A DNA stretch of 64,000 bases from Hymenolepis diminuta (GCA_900708905.1 CAADRB010000034.1:186001-250000); one strand, 5' to 3'; shown: positions 40,488-51,959, numbered from the stretch's first letter. Made by a program: numbers and translations. The notes: generated by a model from the sequence alone, not told the origin.

Positions 40488-40662
40488 CTTGGGTAGAGGG
40501 GCAGCATCATGGAGCCTTCCTGGTGAGAAACTAAAATTTTTCACCCGTCCCCCTCTATTAGACAGTCATAAACACCTCTGCTGTTGGCCGTTCTGCTCAC
40601 TGGGTGTTTAATGGTGAGAATCAAACCCAAGACTTCTGACTTTGAAGACAAGCACCATTAGC
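40488..40662 (-). repeat. tRNA-derived SINE, copy D
   Basis: Reverse orientation. On the - strand it runs from a degraded A box (AATGGTGCTTGTCTTCAAAG) to a B box TGGGTTTGATTCTC at about 40616-40629, core GAGCAGAACGGCCAACAGC, and tail TCTCACCAGGAAGGCTCCAT followed by GATGCTGCCCC. Confidence 0.65.
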
Positions 40663-42074
40663 TAATTATTTCAATCATGAAAACCTGAACAAATTGTTTA
40701 TTTATTTCTAATTAAAATTGAAAGTAGAAATGCTTATAAAAATAGGATTAGTTATCTCATAAGAAGAATACAGTGAATAATATCTAAATTTGGAATACCA
40801 CATTTTATGGGATTACTCTGAAAGGTAAAGTAGTATCGTGAGATAGCTACAGCTTAGAGTAGAGTAAAATTGCCATTAGCAAAAGAGAAATGAGAAAGGC
40901 GTCGTAACCTGGGTGCCTGCATTAGGAGACCACAAATTAGACAAGTTTAGTAACCAGTTGCTGGAAGAAATAATTATTTTCCCTGTTCCCAGTAAATAAA
41001 AATGCAATTTCCTTCTTTAGTTCCACAATGATAAAAGAAACTTGGTAATTATACCTATTTGTTTGAGCCGATACCGACTGAGATTGAGTTTCGTTAATAC
41101 ACACGTGTTTATTATAACGTGCCTTCTTATCTGCCGTGGGTTATTAGCTTCTGTGTTAAGTTGCTATATTACCGAGTTTTCTCGATTTTTGGCTCTTCGA
41201 AATTTGCTACAGAGACTTCTAGCTTGTTATGTTATGACACTATTAAACCGTGAAAAGTGCACAAGTATAAGAAAAACGTGCTATAGATGAGGTTAAAATA
41301 TTTGAGGCTTATATAACGGAGAAAACAACTTGTTAACAATGAATATGTCCCATTAGAGGAAAGAGACTACCAATTGGTAAGAGCGACTGGCTAAATCTCC
41401 TATCCAGTTTGCCATTATTCAATTGATTAATAGTGTCAGCAAAATTGGCGAAAGATGGTTTTCCTCCACATTTTAATCACAAGAAGTCATAAATGCGTAA
41501 TTGTAATTAGTCATCCCATTCGCCGATCATCCTAAGAGGTTCAATCAGAAATAGCATTTTCGCCGCTTTTCTTCCAAAATGTATCTCTAGAGTCAATTTG
41601 ATGCGCATAAGGGTGCACCAATGAAAAATAATATCCAAAAACAGTTCAAAAATTAATTTACGGGTATAACTGACCTGAGTTTATTTCAATATTATTGCTC
41701 TCCATTCTGTTCTGACCGGTCAGCTGATCTCTTTATCTGAGGTATATATTTACTCACTGGAATATTGAAGTGGAATGAAAAATTTATTCAGAATTTATTT
41801 GTTATTTATTTGTTAATAAAAGAACTTCAAATTTCTTATTTTTTAATATCCATTTTAACTTTTATTTACACATCTTTGAAGTTATATTTTGCCAAAATTG
41901 TATCCCCTAATTGTTTGAAGTACCTTGATCCATCATCATAATGCATTAACCTAGTCCAAAAATACCGCCAACTAACGTTTCAAATGATCCAATGACCAGA
42001 TCATTCTTATCTGCTCCCCTCAATCAGTTGTCCCCACATGCGGCAGCTTTAGTAATCTTAATGCATTTCGAAAT

Positions 42075-42100
42075 TGTGAGAGCGCGTGCGTGTGAGAGAG
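42075..42100. repeat. GT/GC/GA dinucleotide tract
   Basis: Mixed tract GTGAGAGCGCGTGCGTGTGA then GAGAG, a degenerate alternating G-N simple repeat. Confidence 0.7.
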
Positions 42101-43087
42101 AATTTAAGTAACCCACCAAAATTCTGCAATGATACATTTGAATAAATACACTTATATAGAATATCCAAAAGAAAAGTTAAATATTAAACCTAAGTCAACA
42201 GATACAACCACCACTCTTGTTTCTCTCCCTAAAGTTCTATGACAGTTGTTTTAAAGTTTCTATTAAATAATAACCATAATCTCGTTACGAAATTTTTCAA
42301 GAATTTAAACATATTTCTATTAAGATTATAAATTATTTATCATAAATAACTAACAATTGATAAATCGCATTTTTTATTTACATCAATGTTTTACGTTAAC
42401 TCGTGTCCTAAAACAACAGTATATAAATTTTAATCGCATTGACTAGCTAACTTCTATTCAGTATAGTGAAATAAAAAGTAGTCTAGAGTTCGGAGTTAAA
42501 AATTACTAAGAGACTGCTGCAAAAAGAACTGGTTTGACCAGTAAATAAATGATATTACCTCCCACGCTGAATAATTCTAACTGCATTGGTTAAAAGGCCT
42601 TTTAATAAATAAGACGCCATAGTAAAACTACATCTGACTCACTTGATACTATTTATAAGGAGAAGGCGGAGTTGTTTTTGCTCTGGGACAATTTAGTAAT
42701 TTAGCAAAGATTATTTATAGGAATAAAGATTCTTATAATTAATGGTTAAAGGTCAATCCACCGTCGGACCGATAGCTATTTTGTCAGAAGTAGGACGTGT
42801 TCACAAATTTCAGACCTCCTTCGAGATGTGAATTGCTTATCTTGAGACAATGTATATACTGTGAGACCTCGAATTTTGCCTATCAAAAGTATGTTCAAGT
42901 GAATATTATCAGATGTAAATGAGGAACAAATGATTATTTTAAACAAATTTATTTTAATTTTAAATTGTTGTATTGAAGAGAAGCTCAATATATAATGGGA
43001 AAGAATCAATTGTGTTTATATTTCAATATTGAATACTTAATGAGAGATTATTTGTGCCTTTTAGTGTGGAGTTTATTATCGTTGTCT

Positions 43088-43250
43088 AGCGATCATGGTT
43101 TCGATGTCCATCTGAGCCCACTCAGTGAGTAGAATGGCCAGCCGCACCGCTTAAGCTTGGCCAATAAAATGGGAATGGTAGAATTCGAGTTTCTCACCAG
43201 CGAGGCTCCATGATGCTACCCTTTATCCAAGACAACTGATGGAAAGGTTT
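43088..43250 (+). repeat. tRNA-derived SINE, copy C (5' truncated)
   Basis: Lacks the A box. B-box-like ATGGTTTCGATGTCC, family core GAATGGCCAGCCGCACCGCT, and tail CTCACCAGCGAGGCTCCATG followed by ATGCTACCC. The tail matches copies D and E closely. Confidence 0.6.
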
Positions 43251-44989
43251 TTTCAATAGACTTAAGAATTATATTGAATAAAAGATATATATCCATGCAT
43301 TGGCATTTTTGTATTCAAAAATCTAATAAGTGAATTTAACCAATATACACATGAATCTTCCTTTTTTTCATCAAATCAATTTCACCAAAAATTGTCAGTT
43401 CGGTTGAATATGATTAGATGATTGTCAATTAAAATTTCTAGCATGAATATATTTTTAAAACATACCAATCAGAGCTGATAGCTATTTAGAGTTCTGGATA
43501 TGAATTATCGATGAAACGGTTTTTGTGGTTTACATATGCGCAAAATTAACTAATAAGACACCTATTTGAAATGAATTCATCAACAGATGAATGCAAATAA
43601 ATGATGGCATATTAAATTATGGATTGTGTATTTGGAAGGTTTTAAAAGTGACGTTACAATTTGTATTTCAAGTAGAATTCGCTTAAAGATTTTAATGCAT
43701 TATCCCATCCCCTTATCTTTTCTCATCAAATAATCTTCTATCATTGAACAAGTTGCAATAGCGACTCTTATGTATGGATTACGAAAGCACAATGACACCA
43801 CTATTTTTGCTTGGAGAAAGGACTTAAGTCGCGAGTTCCACCAACAAGTTAGCTTCAAGATCAACGGTATGTATAAATGACCACAAAATTAAATAAATCG
43901 TGTTTGGAATTCTAATATGAAATAAATACTAATCGCCTATATCGTAGATATTTACTGTTTAACCCTGAATTTCCTTGATATCCGGAAGAACTGAAAAAGA
44001 GAAAATCTTTTGGTAATAGGGATTTGTGAAGATGAATAACGCAAAATAAAAATAAGCCATATGTGTGAGTCATCACACCGCGTACATGAATTCAATAAAG
44101 CATATAGATCGAACAAACAGGAATGAAAATATATTATGAAGTTGACTATCAATTACTCCTGTTATGATAACTGTTCTAAAATTTAATTAAATGTTTATTA
44201 TATATTTATTCCTTGATAAGCTGATTTATACCTATTGTAACAGAGAAAATAATAATATTAATCTTATATAGTTTACTAATTTTGATAAGTAGCAATCAAT
44301 ATAAAGCCACAGAGTCTATGTACTTTCGAACGATGAGCCATGCACTCGGTGCAATCTCTGTCAAATTAATATGCGGGTGCATGCTAACTCGAGCACTTGG
44401 ACTGTTAGTCCAAACAAATCACCCCTTCCCTGGGACAGTCATTAATTATATTCCCTTATAAATGATCTTTTTTAAAAAGTTAATAAATCGACTTTGAAGT
44501 AACTGTACATCTATCTTGCCTTCTCTCTCTAAGTCAAAGTGAAGTGTATCCTAGCAATATCTAGTGAAAGGATATATCATAGCAGCAGAAGCAGATCTTC
44601 TAGCAGTACTATGGCATAAAAGAGCCATACTTATATAAGTGGGCAACGGAGAAGTTCCACTCATAGTATAAGCCGTTTAAAAAAGTTAATAATCACAGAT
44701 AAATAGTTCTGCTGTCACATAACTTATTTCTAATATGTCAATTGTGTTATATTAATTGTTTATTATCCATTGTAGAATAAGTGTTGAAGTAAAAAGTGGA
44801 TGCAATGTATGACATAGAATCAGCCAGAACTTGTAGCAGATGTTACACAAATAAGCCTTTTTACTATACCTCAGTAATCCTCTTAAAAAGTCCAAACAGC
44901 CTCTAGCAGAGTCTTATAGTATAAATTTGCCCCCAGAATTATCTAGACCGTACCTAAAGGGGCAAGAACAAGGAAAGTATTGAGCGGGG

Positions 44990-45400
44990 AGAGTTTATTG
45001 CTCAACTATGCCCTGTTGCCAAAAGCTTAATCATTAAACATAATCAACGCTGCAGAGATATCGATCACTGATTGGCTGAGAAGGCCACTGCACGCTCGTC
45101 CGCGCTTGCTCGCTACGCGATCGGCTACACATCCGCACTTTCTAGAATGTACTAGCGTACGTGGGATTCCCTTGATCAACCTCGATAGCGTTGTGAGCTC
45201 CACAACTTAGTGCGTGGACGAGTCTAAAGACCATTTGACCCTCTTACCCTGTTCTTCCCCTCCAGACATTATCTGTCTAGATATTCTCTCGTATTTTCAT
45301 CCTTCCCACGATTTGCTGGAACTTTACGTACTGTTGGATTAATACCCCACTTACACAGTCAATTCCCTTTTCAAAGAACCGCCGACGTCGTAGGAAGCAA
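44990..45400. other. CpG-rich island, unknown
   Basis: A block of raised G+C with many CG dinucleotides (e.g. CGCTCGTCCGCGCTTGCTCG near 45093-45112) beside an ATTGG inverted CCAAT box (45070-45074). A C/T-rich stretch follows at about 45238-45300. No open frame of note and no LTR ends were recognised. It could be a promoter or the remains of a GC-rich repeat. Confidence 0.25.
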
Positions 45401-47339
45401 AATAATCAAGAAGTTGCTATATTAAAATTGTACCTAACTATATTGTAATAATACGATTGATTCATAGACTGTTTTAGATAATATACAATTTTTCTCAATA
45501 CTAAATATATTAAGCTGAAATATACTTTCTAACTGTTACGCAAACGGCTGTCAGGCTATTAAAAAATAAATAATCTTATCGAAAAGCTTAAGTATAACCA
45601 CAACGATTTTTCATTCATGTTTTATTTATATGTTTTGGAAAAAAATTCGTTTAATTTAATTAAATCACTTCTGAAATGCCAAAAGTATTAGCATTGAAAT
45701 TATAATTTTTTGTATACCACTAACATGATTTTGATAAATTATGTCATAGTTCAAATTTTTAACTAATTAGCTTTTTGGTAAAATGTAGCCACAAATGTTG
45801 AGAGAAGTTGCAACAGTGCAATTTAAGGATAATTTAAATGGTAATTCACTCCCATGAAACTTTAGGTCACTATATCGTTGACAAGCTACAAATAAGGAAG
45901 GAAATTACAATACGTGGGTAAATAGGAAAAAAGCATTTGAAATTTAAAAGGAAGAAAAGGTTTCCTAATTCATCCAATTATGTCATAAAACTTTAAAATT
46001 CAATGTATATGTGAAGGAAATTTCGGTAAATAGAATATCTCACATTTCCGAAAAATAACAGAGATCTCATTAAAATAGTTTAAAAATGTGGTAAATAGTA
46101 ATTTGACCTTTAATTATTTTCTATTTTAATTAACAATAATTTATACACCAATAAAATAGAGCTCTGAGCACTTTATTCGACTTAGGAATGCAGGAATATA
46201 TATAAATAAATTCTCCCTCATTCAATAATACATTTTAATAAAATAATTTTTGATTTAGGTTCCGAGATATATTTTTATAGTAAGATTTGTATAAAATTGC
46301 TACCTGTAAGAAAGCAATATTTTCCCCAAAATTAGTTCTTATATGTAAGATTCTTTGTTTTCCACCTATCAATTATTTTCTATTCGAACGAATTTTTTAA
46401 TATTATGGTAGTAAATGACTCATAATATAAATCGATCTATCCATACCAAAAAGTGCGTCGTATTTTATTATCGTGGTATGGGTCGTTTTGCACTGCGGAG
46501 TTGTGGGGTCATATTTGTAACTAATGCATTTTCCTAGAGAGTCCAAGAGTTGATTACATACACTAAATAGAAGAGCAGATTGTAGCACCAATATTCTAGA
46601 GGTTTGAAATATGTAATCTTATTATCAAAATTGAATAGCATAACGTAATTAATACTAGTTGAACCAATAAATATGAACACTGCAGTTTTAGATCATCAAT
46701 AATTCATGAAATAATATTGGAATAGATACGTAAAAATCCATAGTAATTTAACTAATGAATGGTATTCGTGAATGCTATCTGCACGCTAGAAACAAATAAT
46801 GCCAAAACGACTAGTTCATCTAAAATATTTTAATTGACTGTTTTGTACTTTAGCATTGATTTATTTCAAAATTTGCCAAAATTGATTTGTCTGAGTATAT
46901 AACTGATACACATGATTGTAGAATTTGCTTCCGATGCTCACTAGTTTTGTAATCATGTTGAATTCAATTTTAAACATCCACAGTGTCATGTTTTCACACG
47001 TTTTAGATTTAGAAAAGGCCGTTTTTCATGGAGCATTATCGTCATTATTACAATTTAGAAAAGTTATTGTTGAAATTTTCTCTCTCACCCTACAATATTA
47101 AGCGAACGTTTCGCTTGACTACTAAGTTATCCCAATAAGGAATAAACTGAAAAATTTTTCATTTAAAAAACTAAGTCTAAACATTTTTCGGATTTATTAT
47201 TTCTCCGTGGATAGATTTTTAGATACTTTATGAAATTGTTTCACAATAAACGGAAAATAATAAATTGTGAAAACTATAGTATAATTAAATTGATGAAAAC
47301 AATATTTTCAGGTACTATTTTAAATTTTATATGTATATT
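45401..47339. other. No gene seen upstream of RPL4
   Basis: Very AT-rich, lacking repeats that could be recognised by eye. Confidence 0.55.
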
Positions 47340-47417
47340 TAATTAGAGTAACTCATTTTTGTTTTAACTTGCATTACTCAATCTTGGCACTAATTCGTGG
47401 CGTTCACTCACGTTATA
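47340..47417 (+). promoter_or_regulatory. RPL4: Probable RPL4 5' UTR / core promoter region
   Basis: About 80 bases between AT-rich intergenic DNA and the start codon; base composition becomes more balanced from roughly 47385. No TATA box is obvious. Short C/T runs (CTCAATCTT, TTCACTCAC) could hold a pyrimidine-tract start site of the kind used by ribosomal protein genes. A spliced-leader acceptor is also possible in a flatworm, but no clear polypyrimidine-AG precedes the ATG. Position inferred from the gene start only. Confidence 0.35.
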
Positions 47418-48614
47418 ATGGTAAGTGTCTTTCACCAAAATTAATTTTACCTTCCGAATTAGAGTCACCGTCCTTTGGTTAATGTTTATGATCTGTCTGG
47501 TGAATGCACCAAGACCACCGTCAAGATGCCTGCTGTTTTCAAGGCTCCTCTTCGCAGCGACGTCTTAAACTTTGTTCATGACAGTCTGCGCAAGAATTCC
47601 CGCCAACCTTATGCCGTCAGCAGCAAAGCCGGTGTTCAAGCTTCCGCTGCTTCTTGGGGAACTGGTCGCGCCGTTGCCCGCATTCCACGCGTTCGAGGTG
47701 GTGGTACTCACCGCTCAGGCCAGGGTGCTTATGGAAATATGTGTCGTGGAGGTCATATGTATGCTCCTACCAAGACATACAGACGTTGGTATCGCCGAGT
47801 AAATGTGCAACAAAGACGCTTTGCCATGTGTACTGCCATTGCTGCTACTGGTGTTCCCGCTCTGGTTATGGCTCGTGGTCACCGTGTTGATAAGATACCT
47901 GAGCTTCCTTTGGTTCTCTCCAACAATGTTGAGAAAATCAGCAAGACTAAAGAGGCCGTCAAGGTTCTAAAGAAGCTCAAAGCTTGGCCTGACATCCAGA
48001 AAGTCTATCAATCTAAGCGTAATCGCGCTGGACGTGGTAAGATGAGGAATCGTCGCCATATCACGAAGCGCGGCCCCATAGTCATCTACAAAAAGGATGA
48101 CGGTATTACTCGCGCTTTCCGTAATATCCCTGGCGTCACCCTCTTAAACGTCAAATACTTGAATGTCTTGAAGCTGGCTCCTGGTGGCCATATGGGACGA
48201 TTCGCCATTTGGACTGAGGGTGCCTTCAGGCATCTTGACAAACTCTATGGAACCTGGAAGGAGGGTAGTCACTTAAAGACTGATTTCCATCTTCCATCTT
48301 CGAAGATGACAAATACCGACCTTAATCGTCTTCTTACCTGTCAAGCAATTCGTAAGGTTCTCCGGCCAAGAAGGATGGGCCGACAACGCAAACGATCACA
48401 TGTTAAGAAGAATCCTCTGAAGAACATGGCGGTATGTCTTTTCTTTGTCAGTTATGTCTCTTTTTAGGCTCTTGTTAAGTTGAACCCCAATGCTGTTTAC
48501 GAACGCAATGCTCGAATTGGCCTCCAAAAAGCCGCTCTTAAGCGCAAAGTAGCCAAACTCAACCCCGTTCAGAAGATATCTGAGTCTGAAGCCAAGGAGG
48601 AAGTTAAAGCATAA
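47418..48614 (+). CDS. RPL4: 60S ribosomal protein L4 (uL4), three exons
   Basis: Structural protein of the large cytosolic ribosomal subunit. Its long internal loop lines the peptide exit tunnel and contacts 25-28S rRNA. Coding exons are 47418-47420 (ATG only), 47463-48431 and 48468-48614, giving 372 residues. The ATG (A at -3) was chosen because exon 2 has a stop just before the acceptor and starts in frame with S-H-R-P-L-V, matching the RPL(I)xVY N-terminus of animal L4. Family landmarks: the MPAVFKAP segment near residues 23-30, the loop from W66 through the [16 protein letters not shown] run to about G98, PALVM, KLKAW, the KMRNRR block, and NIPG followed by [16 protein letters not shown] and IWTEGAF. 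KKNPLKN spans the 3' part and crosses into exon 3 LVKLNPNA. The protein is shorter than vertebrate L4 (about 427 residues) because the Lys/Ala-rich tail is reduced to a short acidic-basic end. The reading frame is intact and GC-richer than its surroundings, with no sign of being a pseudogene. Recognition is from family knowledge; no database search was run. Confidence 0.97.
47421..47462 (+). other. RPL4: RPL4 intron 1 (42 nt)
   Basis: GTAAGT donor directly after the start codon and an AATTAG acceptor. Splicing here is required, since the unspliced frame meets TAA after eight codons beyond the ATG and then TAG at the acceptor. The intron is phase 0 and 14 codons long. Separating the initiator codon from the body of the gene is common in animal ribosomal protein genes. 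The acceptor at 47461-47462 is preferred over the next AG (47463-47464) because only the first keeps the SHRPLV reading in frame. Confidence 0.92.
48432..48467 (+). other. RPL4: RPL4 intron 2 (36 nt)
   Basis: GTATGT donor, pyrimidine-rich body and a TTTTTAG acceptor. It joins ...KNPLKNMA to ALVKLNPNA, which restores the conserved L4 C-terminal region. The intron is phase 0 and exactly 12 codons. If retained it adds 11 residues and ends at the TAG of the acceptor itself, removing the last 48 residues. The length is near the minimum known for spliceosomal introns and matches the short intron class reported for flatworms (family knowledge). Confidence 0.93.
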
Positions 48615-48621
48615 TTGATCT

Positions 48622-48627
48622 AATAAA
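48622..48627 (+). terminator. RPL4: RPL4 polyadenylation signal AATAAA
   Basis: A canonical AATAAA hexamer starts 8 nt after the TAA stop, so the 3' UTR would be only a few tens of bases. A very short 3' UTR is typical of ribosomal protein genes. The cleavage site itself cannot be read from sequence. Confidence 0.8.
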
Positions 48628-48654
48628 CGTCTGCAAGGATATATTCTAAGTTCT

Positions 48655-50450
48655 GTCTTCAGTTTTATGTCATGTTATTTAAAGTAGTTTAATGGGTTCG
48701 TTTCGTCTGACAACACCGATACTTGTGCTGTACCGTAAGACAACAACTGAGTCGTTAACTTAAATATTCTTGTCTTCGTGTTGGTGAATATGGTCTTGGC
48801 CCGGCTAAGATAGGGTATTTTTCTCCATTTATATGGCTTTTTTCATTCCGAGGTTTGCGTCGGCTTCTACATTATTACTTTGAGATAGTATTTGCTGTTG
48901 CTTCTGGTTATAATTTGTGAGCTTGGTATTTTAATAGTAATATGATAAATAAAAAAAAAATAAATAAAATGATTAGTCTAGTCCATTCGGATCGGCAATT
49001 TGAACGAGTGGTATCGAATTTGACCGTATCTTATTTTAGGAGTGGAAACTTACGTCGATTAATATTTTGTATTGCAATTTTACGGGTATTGATTGGGAAC
49101 ATTTTTATACTTTCCACCGGAGTTCATAATGTTTTGGAATCTGTGAATGTGGTGGTACTGCGTCTGTAAAGCTCGGCCAGTCATTAATAGTTTGGCATTC
49201 TAAGGGATTTTGTTACCGTCATAGCATATTTGGAAGGTGAATTCTGTATCCTTAACCTTGTGATTTTCAAAAATGCTAACAGGTAGGCGACCGGTTCTTT
49301 CGAATATTGGATTTCGGGAATGAAGATCTATTTGGTGCTGCAGATATTTTTATTGGTGATGATACGAGTTATCCGCTACCTGCATACATGAGTCAATATC
49401 TATGGGTGGGGAAGGCTCAAATACTAGAAAATGAAACGGAATTTTAGTCGCACGACATAATAAGGTGTGTGAAATTTCAGCGAAATTTTTTACGTGTTTG
49501 TTGATCAGTGTGGTCCAGATTTTCCATTTTTTGGCTAATGGTACTTCGGGACGTTCTTCGCATTTTTAGTTAACACTACTTAATAATCTAAGTGGTGATT
49601 TACATTTATCTTCTCTGGGTCGCATCTCGTTTACTTGCGTCTTTTTAAATCTATGTTGAGTCGACATATGTATCTCCCTATATTATATCCATCGGCGTAT
49701 CATTACCCACAGTATTTTTTGGAGGAAGTAACTGAAATCGGTTAATAGAAAGTCTAACAAATGATAAGGAGGACTGGGTCGAAGTGGTGTCAAGAACAGC
49801 GTTAAGAAATCATAATGTCTAGCGATTATTGACCGTTGTTTAAATCATGTTGTTGGTCTTACCACTTTAATTCAGTTTTTCTTGCAGTGGTGGAGAGGGC
49901 AAAACGATTTTACATGATTATCGACAGTTAACAGCCTTGATATAACAGAGATGAGATTTCTAAATATCTTAAGTTAGCGGAGCTCCCTAAGCCATATTCT
50001 AATTATCTTCATAATTGTCTATTTGTCAATGCTCTAGTGATGTGAAACGGATATCCTGCAATTTTTAGGGCATATGTACGTGTTCATAAGCATTGAGATC
50101 TGTTACCGGTCGATTTTAAAATATTGGATTCGCTTAAAACATTCAATCATATCTAAATTCTGTTATTTAGAGTCTCTGAATTTGTTCTGTAATCTAATCA
50201 TCAAAGGAATCATGGCCCAATATAATGTATGAGATTATATTACGGTGCTTCCATCAAACCCACTTCTGATCGCGGTTTATCTAATGCGGACACGGCAGTG
50301 TAAAAGTTTTGTTTTCTTCATTGTGAGAAAGCATTTGAACCGTAAAGTAGTTCTGCGTAGGCTGAGAGAAAGGGACCGAGTAGAGGTCGGAATTAAAGTC
50401 AGAGAGCTAGAAATGTTTTACAAATTTAAGTTTTATTTATGGATATAGAC
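48655..50450 (+). other. Region of anomalous composition, possible decayed or unrecognised gene
   Basis: Downstream of RPL4 the + strand becomes visibly richer in T and G and in CG dinucleotides than the flanking DNA. Open stretches of roughly 35-55 codons occur in several frames. One on + spans about 48785-48920 (reads ...RVGEYGLGPAKIGYFSP...). Another on + lies after a CTAACAG acceptor-like site at about 49282 (reads GDRFFRILDFGNEDLFGAAD...). On - an open run at about 49170-49420 includes HHIHRFQNIMNSGGKYKNVP. Because + and - candidates overlap, at least one is chance. No family was recognised and no consistent exon chain could be built. It could be a short-intron gene, an old pseudogene or a transposon remnant. 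Confidence 0.25.
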
Positions 50451-50827
50451 CATGTTCCAATCCACAAATTTCAGGATCTGTTCCTTGTTTCCAAATAAAC
50501 TCGAGTTTGGGGTGTCAAGGTTGATAAATTTAGATAGTCAACTAACCACTTCCGATGAACTTTTCTTCTAATAGATAAGATATTAACGGTATCTAATTAT
50601 TACTCGCGGTCGTTAGAAGAGTTCAGCGCTTGGTAACTGAAATTTAAACCTGATCTAACTAATACAACTCAACCAGATAAGGGAGGTAAGAAGTCTTTCT
50701 GAATGAGACATAAGAATGAATATCGTTAGACCCTGCAACGTATGGTTAAAATCTCAAATGTTAAATCTATCATGTTTTGTCTGTTAAAATGTTCTGAATA
50801 ATTATAATCCCTAAGCTTATTTATGTG

Positions 50828-51042
50828 AACGTTTTTCAACGCCCCTCCTTGCATCGTGGAGCCTCACTGGTGAGGGGTTCAAATTCTGCAATCCTGTATT
50901 ATTGGCCAGAATTGACCAGTGCAGTCTGTTAACCACTACGTCACCGGGTAAGTATAATGAAATCCACAATAAAAGGACACTGATATTCGAACCCGCGACT
51001 TCTGACATGGCAGACGTGAACGGTTACCAATGCACCACCGAC
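50828..51042 (-). repeat. tRNA-derived SINE, copy E, apparently dimeric
   Basis: Reverse orientation. The outer head has A box GGTGGTGCATTGGTAACC (about 51023-51040 on the - strand) and an almost perfect B box GCGGGTTCGAATATC (50982-50996). A second A-box-like GGTGACGTAGTGGTTAAC follows inside (about 50929-50946). The body then ends in the family tail CTCACCAGTGAGGCTCCACG. Two heads in one element suggest a dimer or an insertion of one SINE into another. Confidence 0.65.
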
Positions 51043-51959
51043 CCAAGGGATTCAATTTTATAGACGTTTGAGTTCTATTTAGTACAATATTACTTTAGAA
51101 ATTAAGTAGCATTTATTTTATACAAATGGAGAATCCCTGAGATTTGAAAATAATCGGGTGAACTGTAATTCATTCAAGTTTCGTGATTCCTTTTTAAGAA
51201 TCTGAATGGGTTTTTTTGGTCATTTTTACCAATGGGATAGTTAGATAGTTGCGATAATCAAAAAATAAAAGCACCAGTGAATTTTTGGTATAGAAACTAA
51301 TAATCAGAGTATATTTGAACACATTTAATTTATCGTCTGTATATTAACTTTGCCCTTCACAACCCTATATAGATTTATGTGCACCATTTACTAATTTTAT
51401 CTATGTTGTATGATCAACCATCTGTCATTTCTTTCCACGGTTCTCATTGGCAGTATAGATTCGCATTAATTTCTAAGTTCATTTTTATTCATTTTTTGTC
51501 TTTTTAGTTTCGTTTGAGTTACTTTACACTATGGTCTTCATATGAAGTCTTGGTGATGGATATAAAATCTCGATCAGTACAGTTTGGAGGCTAAGAATTG
51601 AGCTTACTACATACGTTACTTATTGATTTAAGTAGCATGATAATCACTATGTGTATTTTTCATTGTTAACAAATTGTAGTTCGGGATATCCACGAAACTA
51701 ATTAACTCACCAACCTATTACAACTGATAATATTTTCTAGTATCTAACACGAGAAGTGTGAAAGAGCTCTGAATACCTGAAATGGCTTATCGCTGGATTG
51801 GACCTAAAGATACTATTTGCTCAAACCAGACAATAGTATCCTTTAACATCCTATCGAACGCACAAGCGAATTCACATGTCTGCACCGTCCTAATTGTTGA
51901 TTTTAATGGCTGCTCATCAGGCGCAAAACATTAAATTTCATTTAGTTTATTGTAATTTG

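Larger units (their letters stand above)
40663..44989. other. No gene seen; one SINE and one simple repeat
   Basis: AT-rich and stop-dense. Contains SINE copy C and the GT/GA tract, nothing else recognised. Confidence 0.55.

Noticed and set aside
49290..49440. Possible mitochondrial cox2 insert (a + frame reads YFYWWWYE if TGA is Trp)
   Set aside because: No other cox2 motifs (copper-site Cys/His/Met pattern) follow, and other frames over the same bases are equally open. Treated as chance.
50817..51008. 63-codon minus-strand frame as a protein gene
   Set aside because: It lies wholly inside the dimeric SINE copy E.
50982..51040. Functional tRNA gene
   Set aside because: A and B boxes are good but no acceptor stem or complete cloverleaf forms, and the sequence continues into the SINE core and tail.
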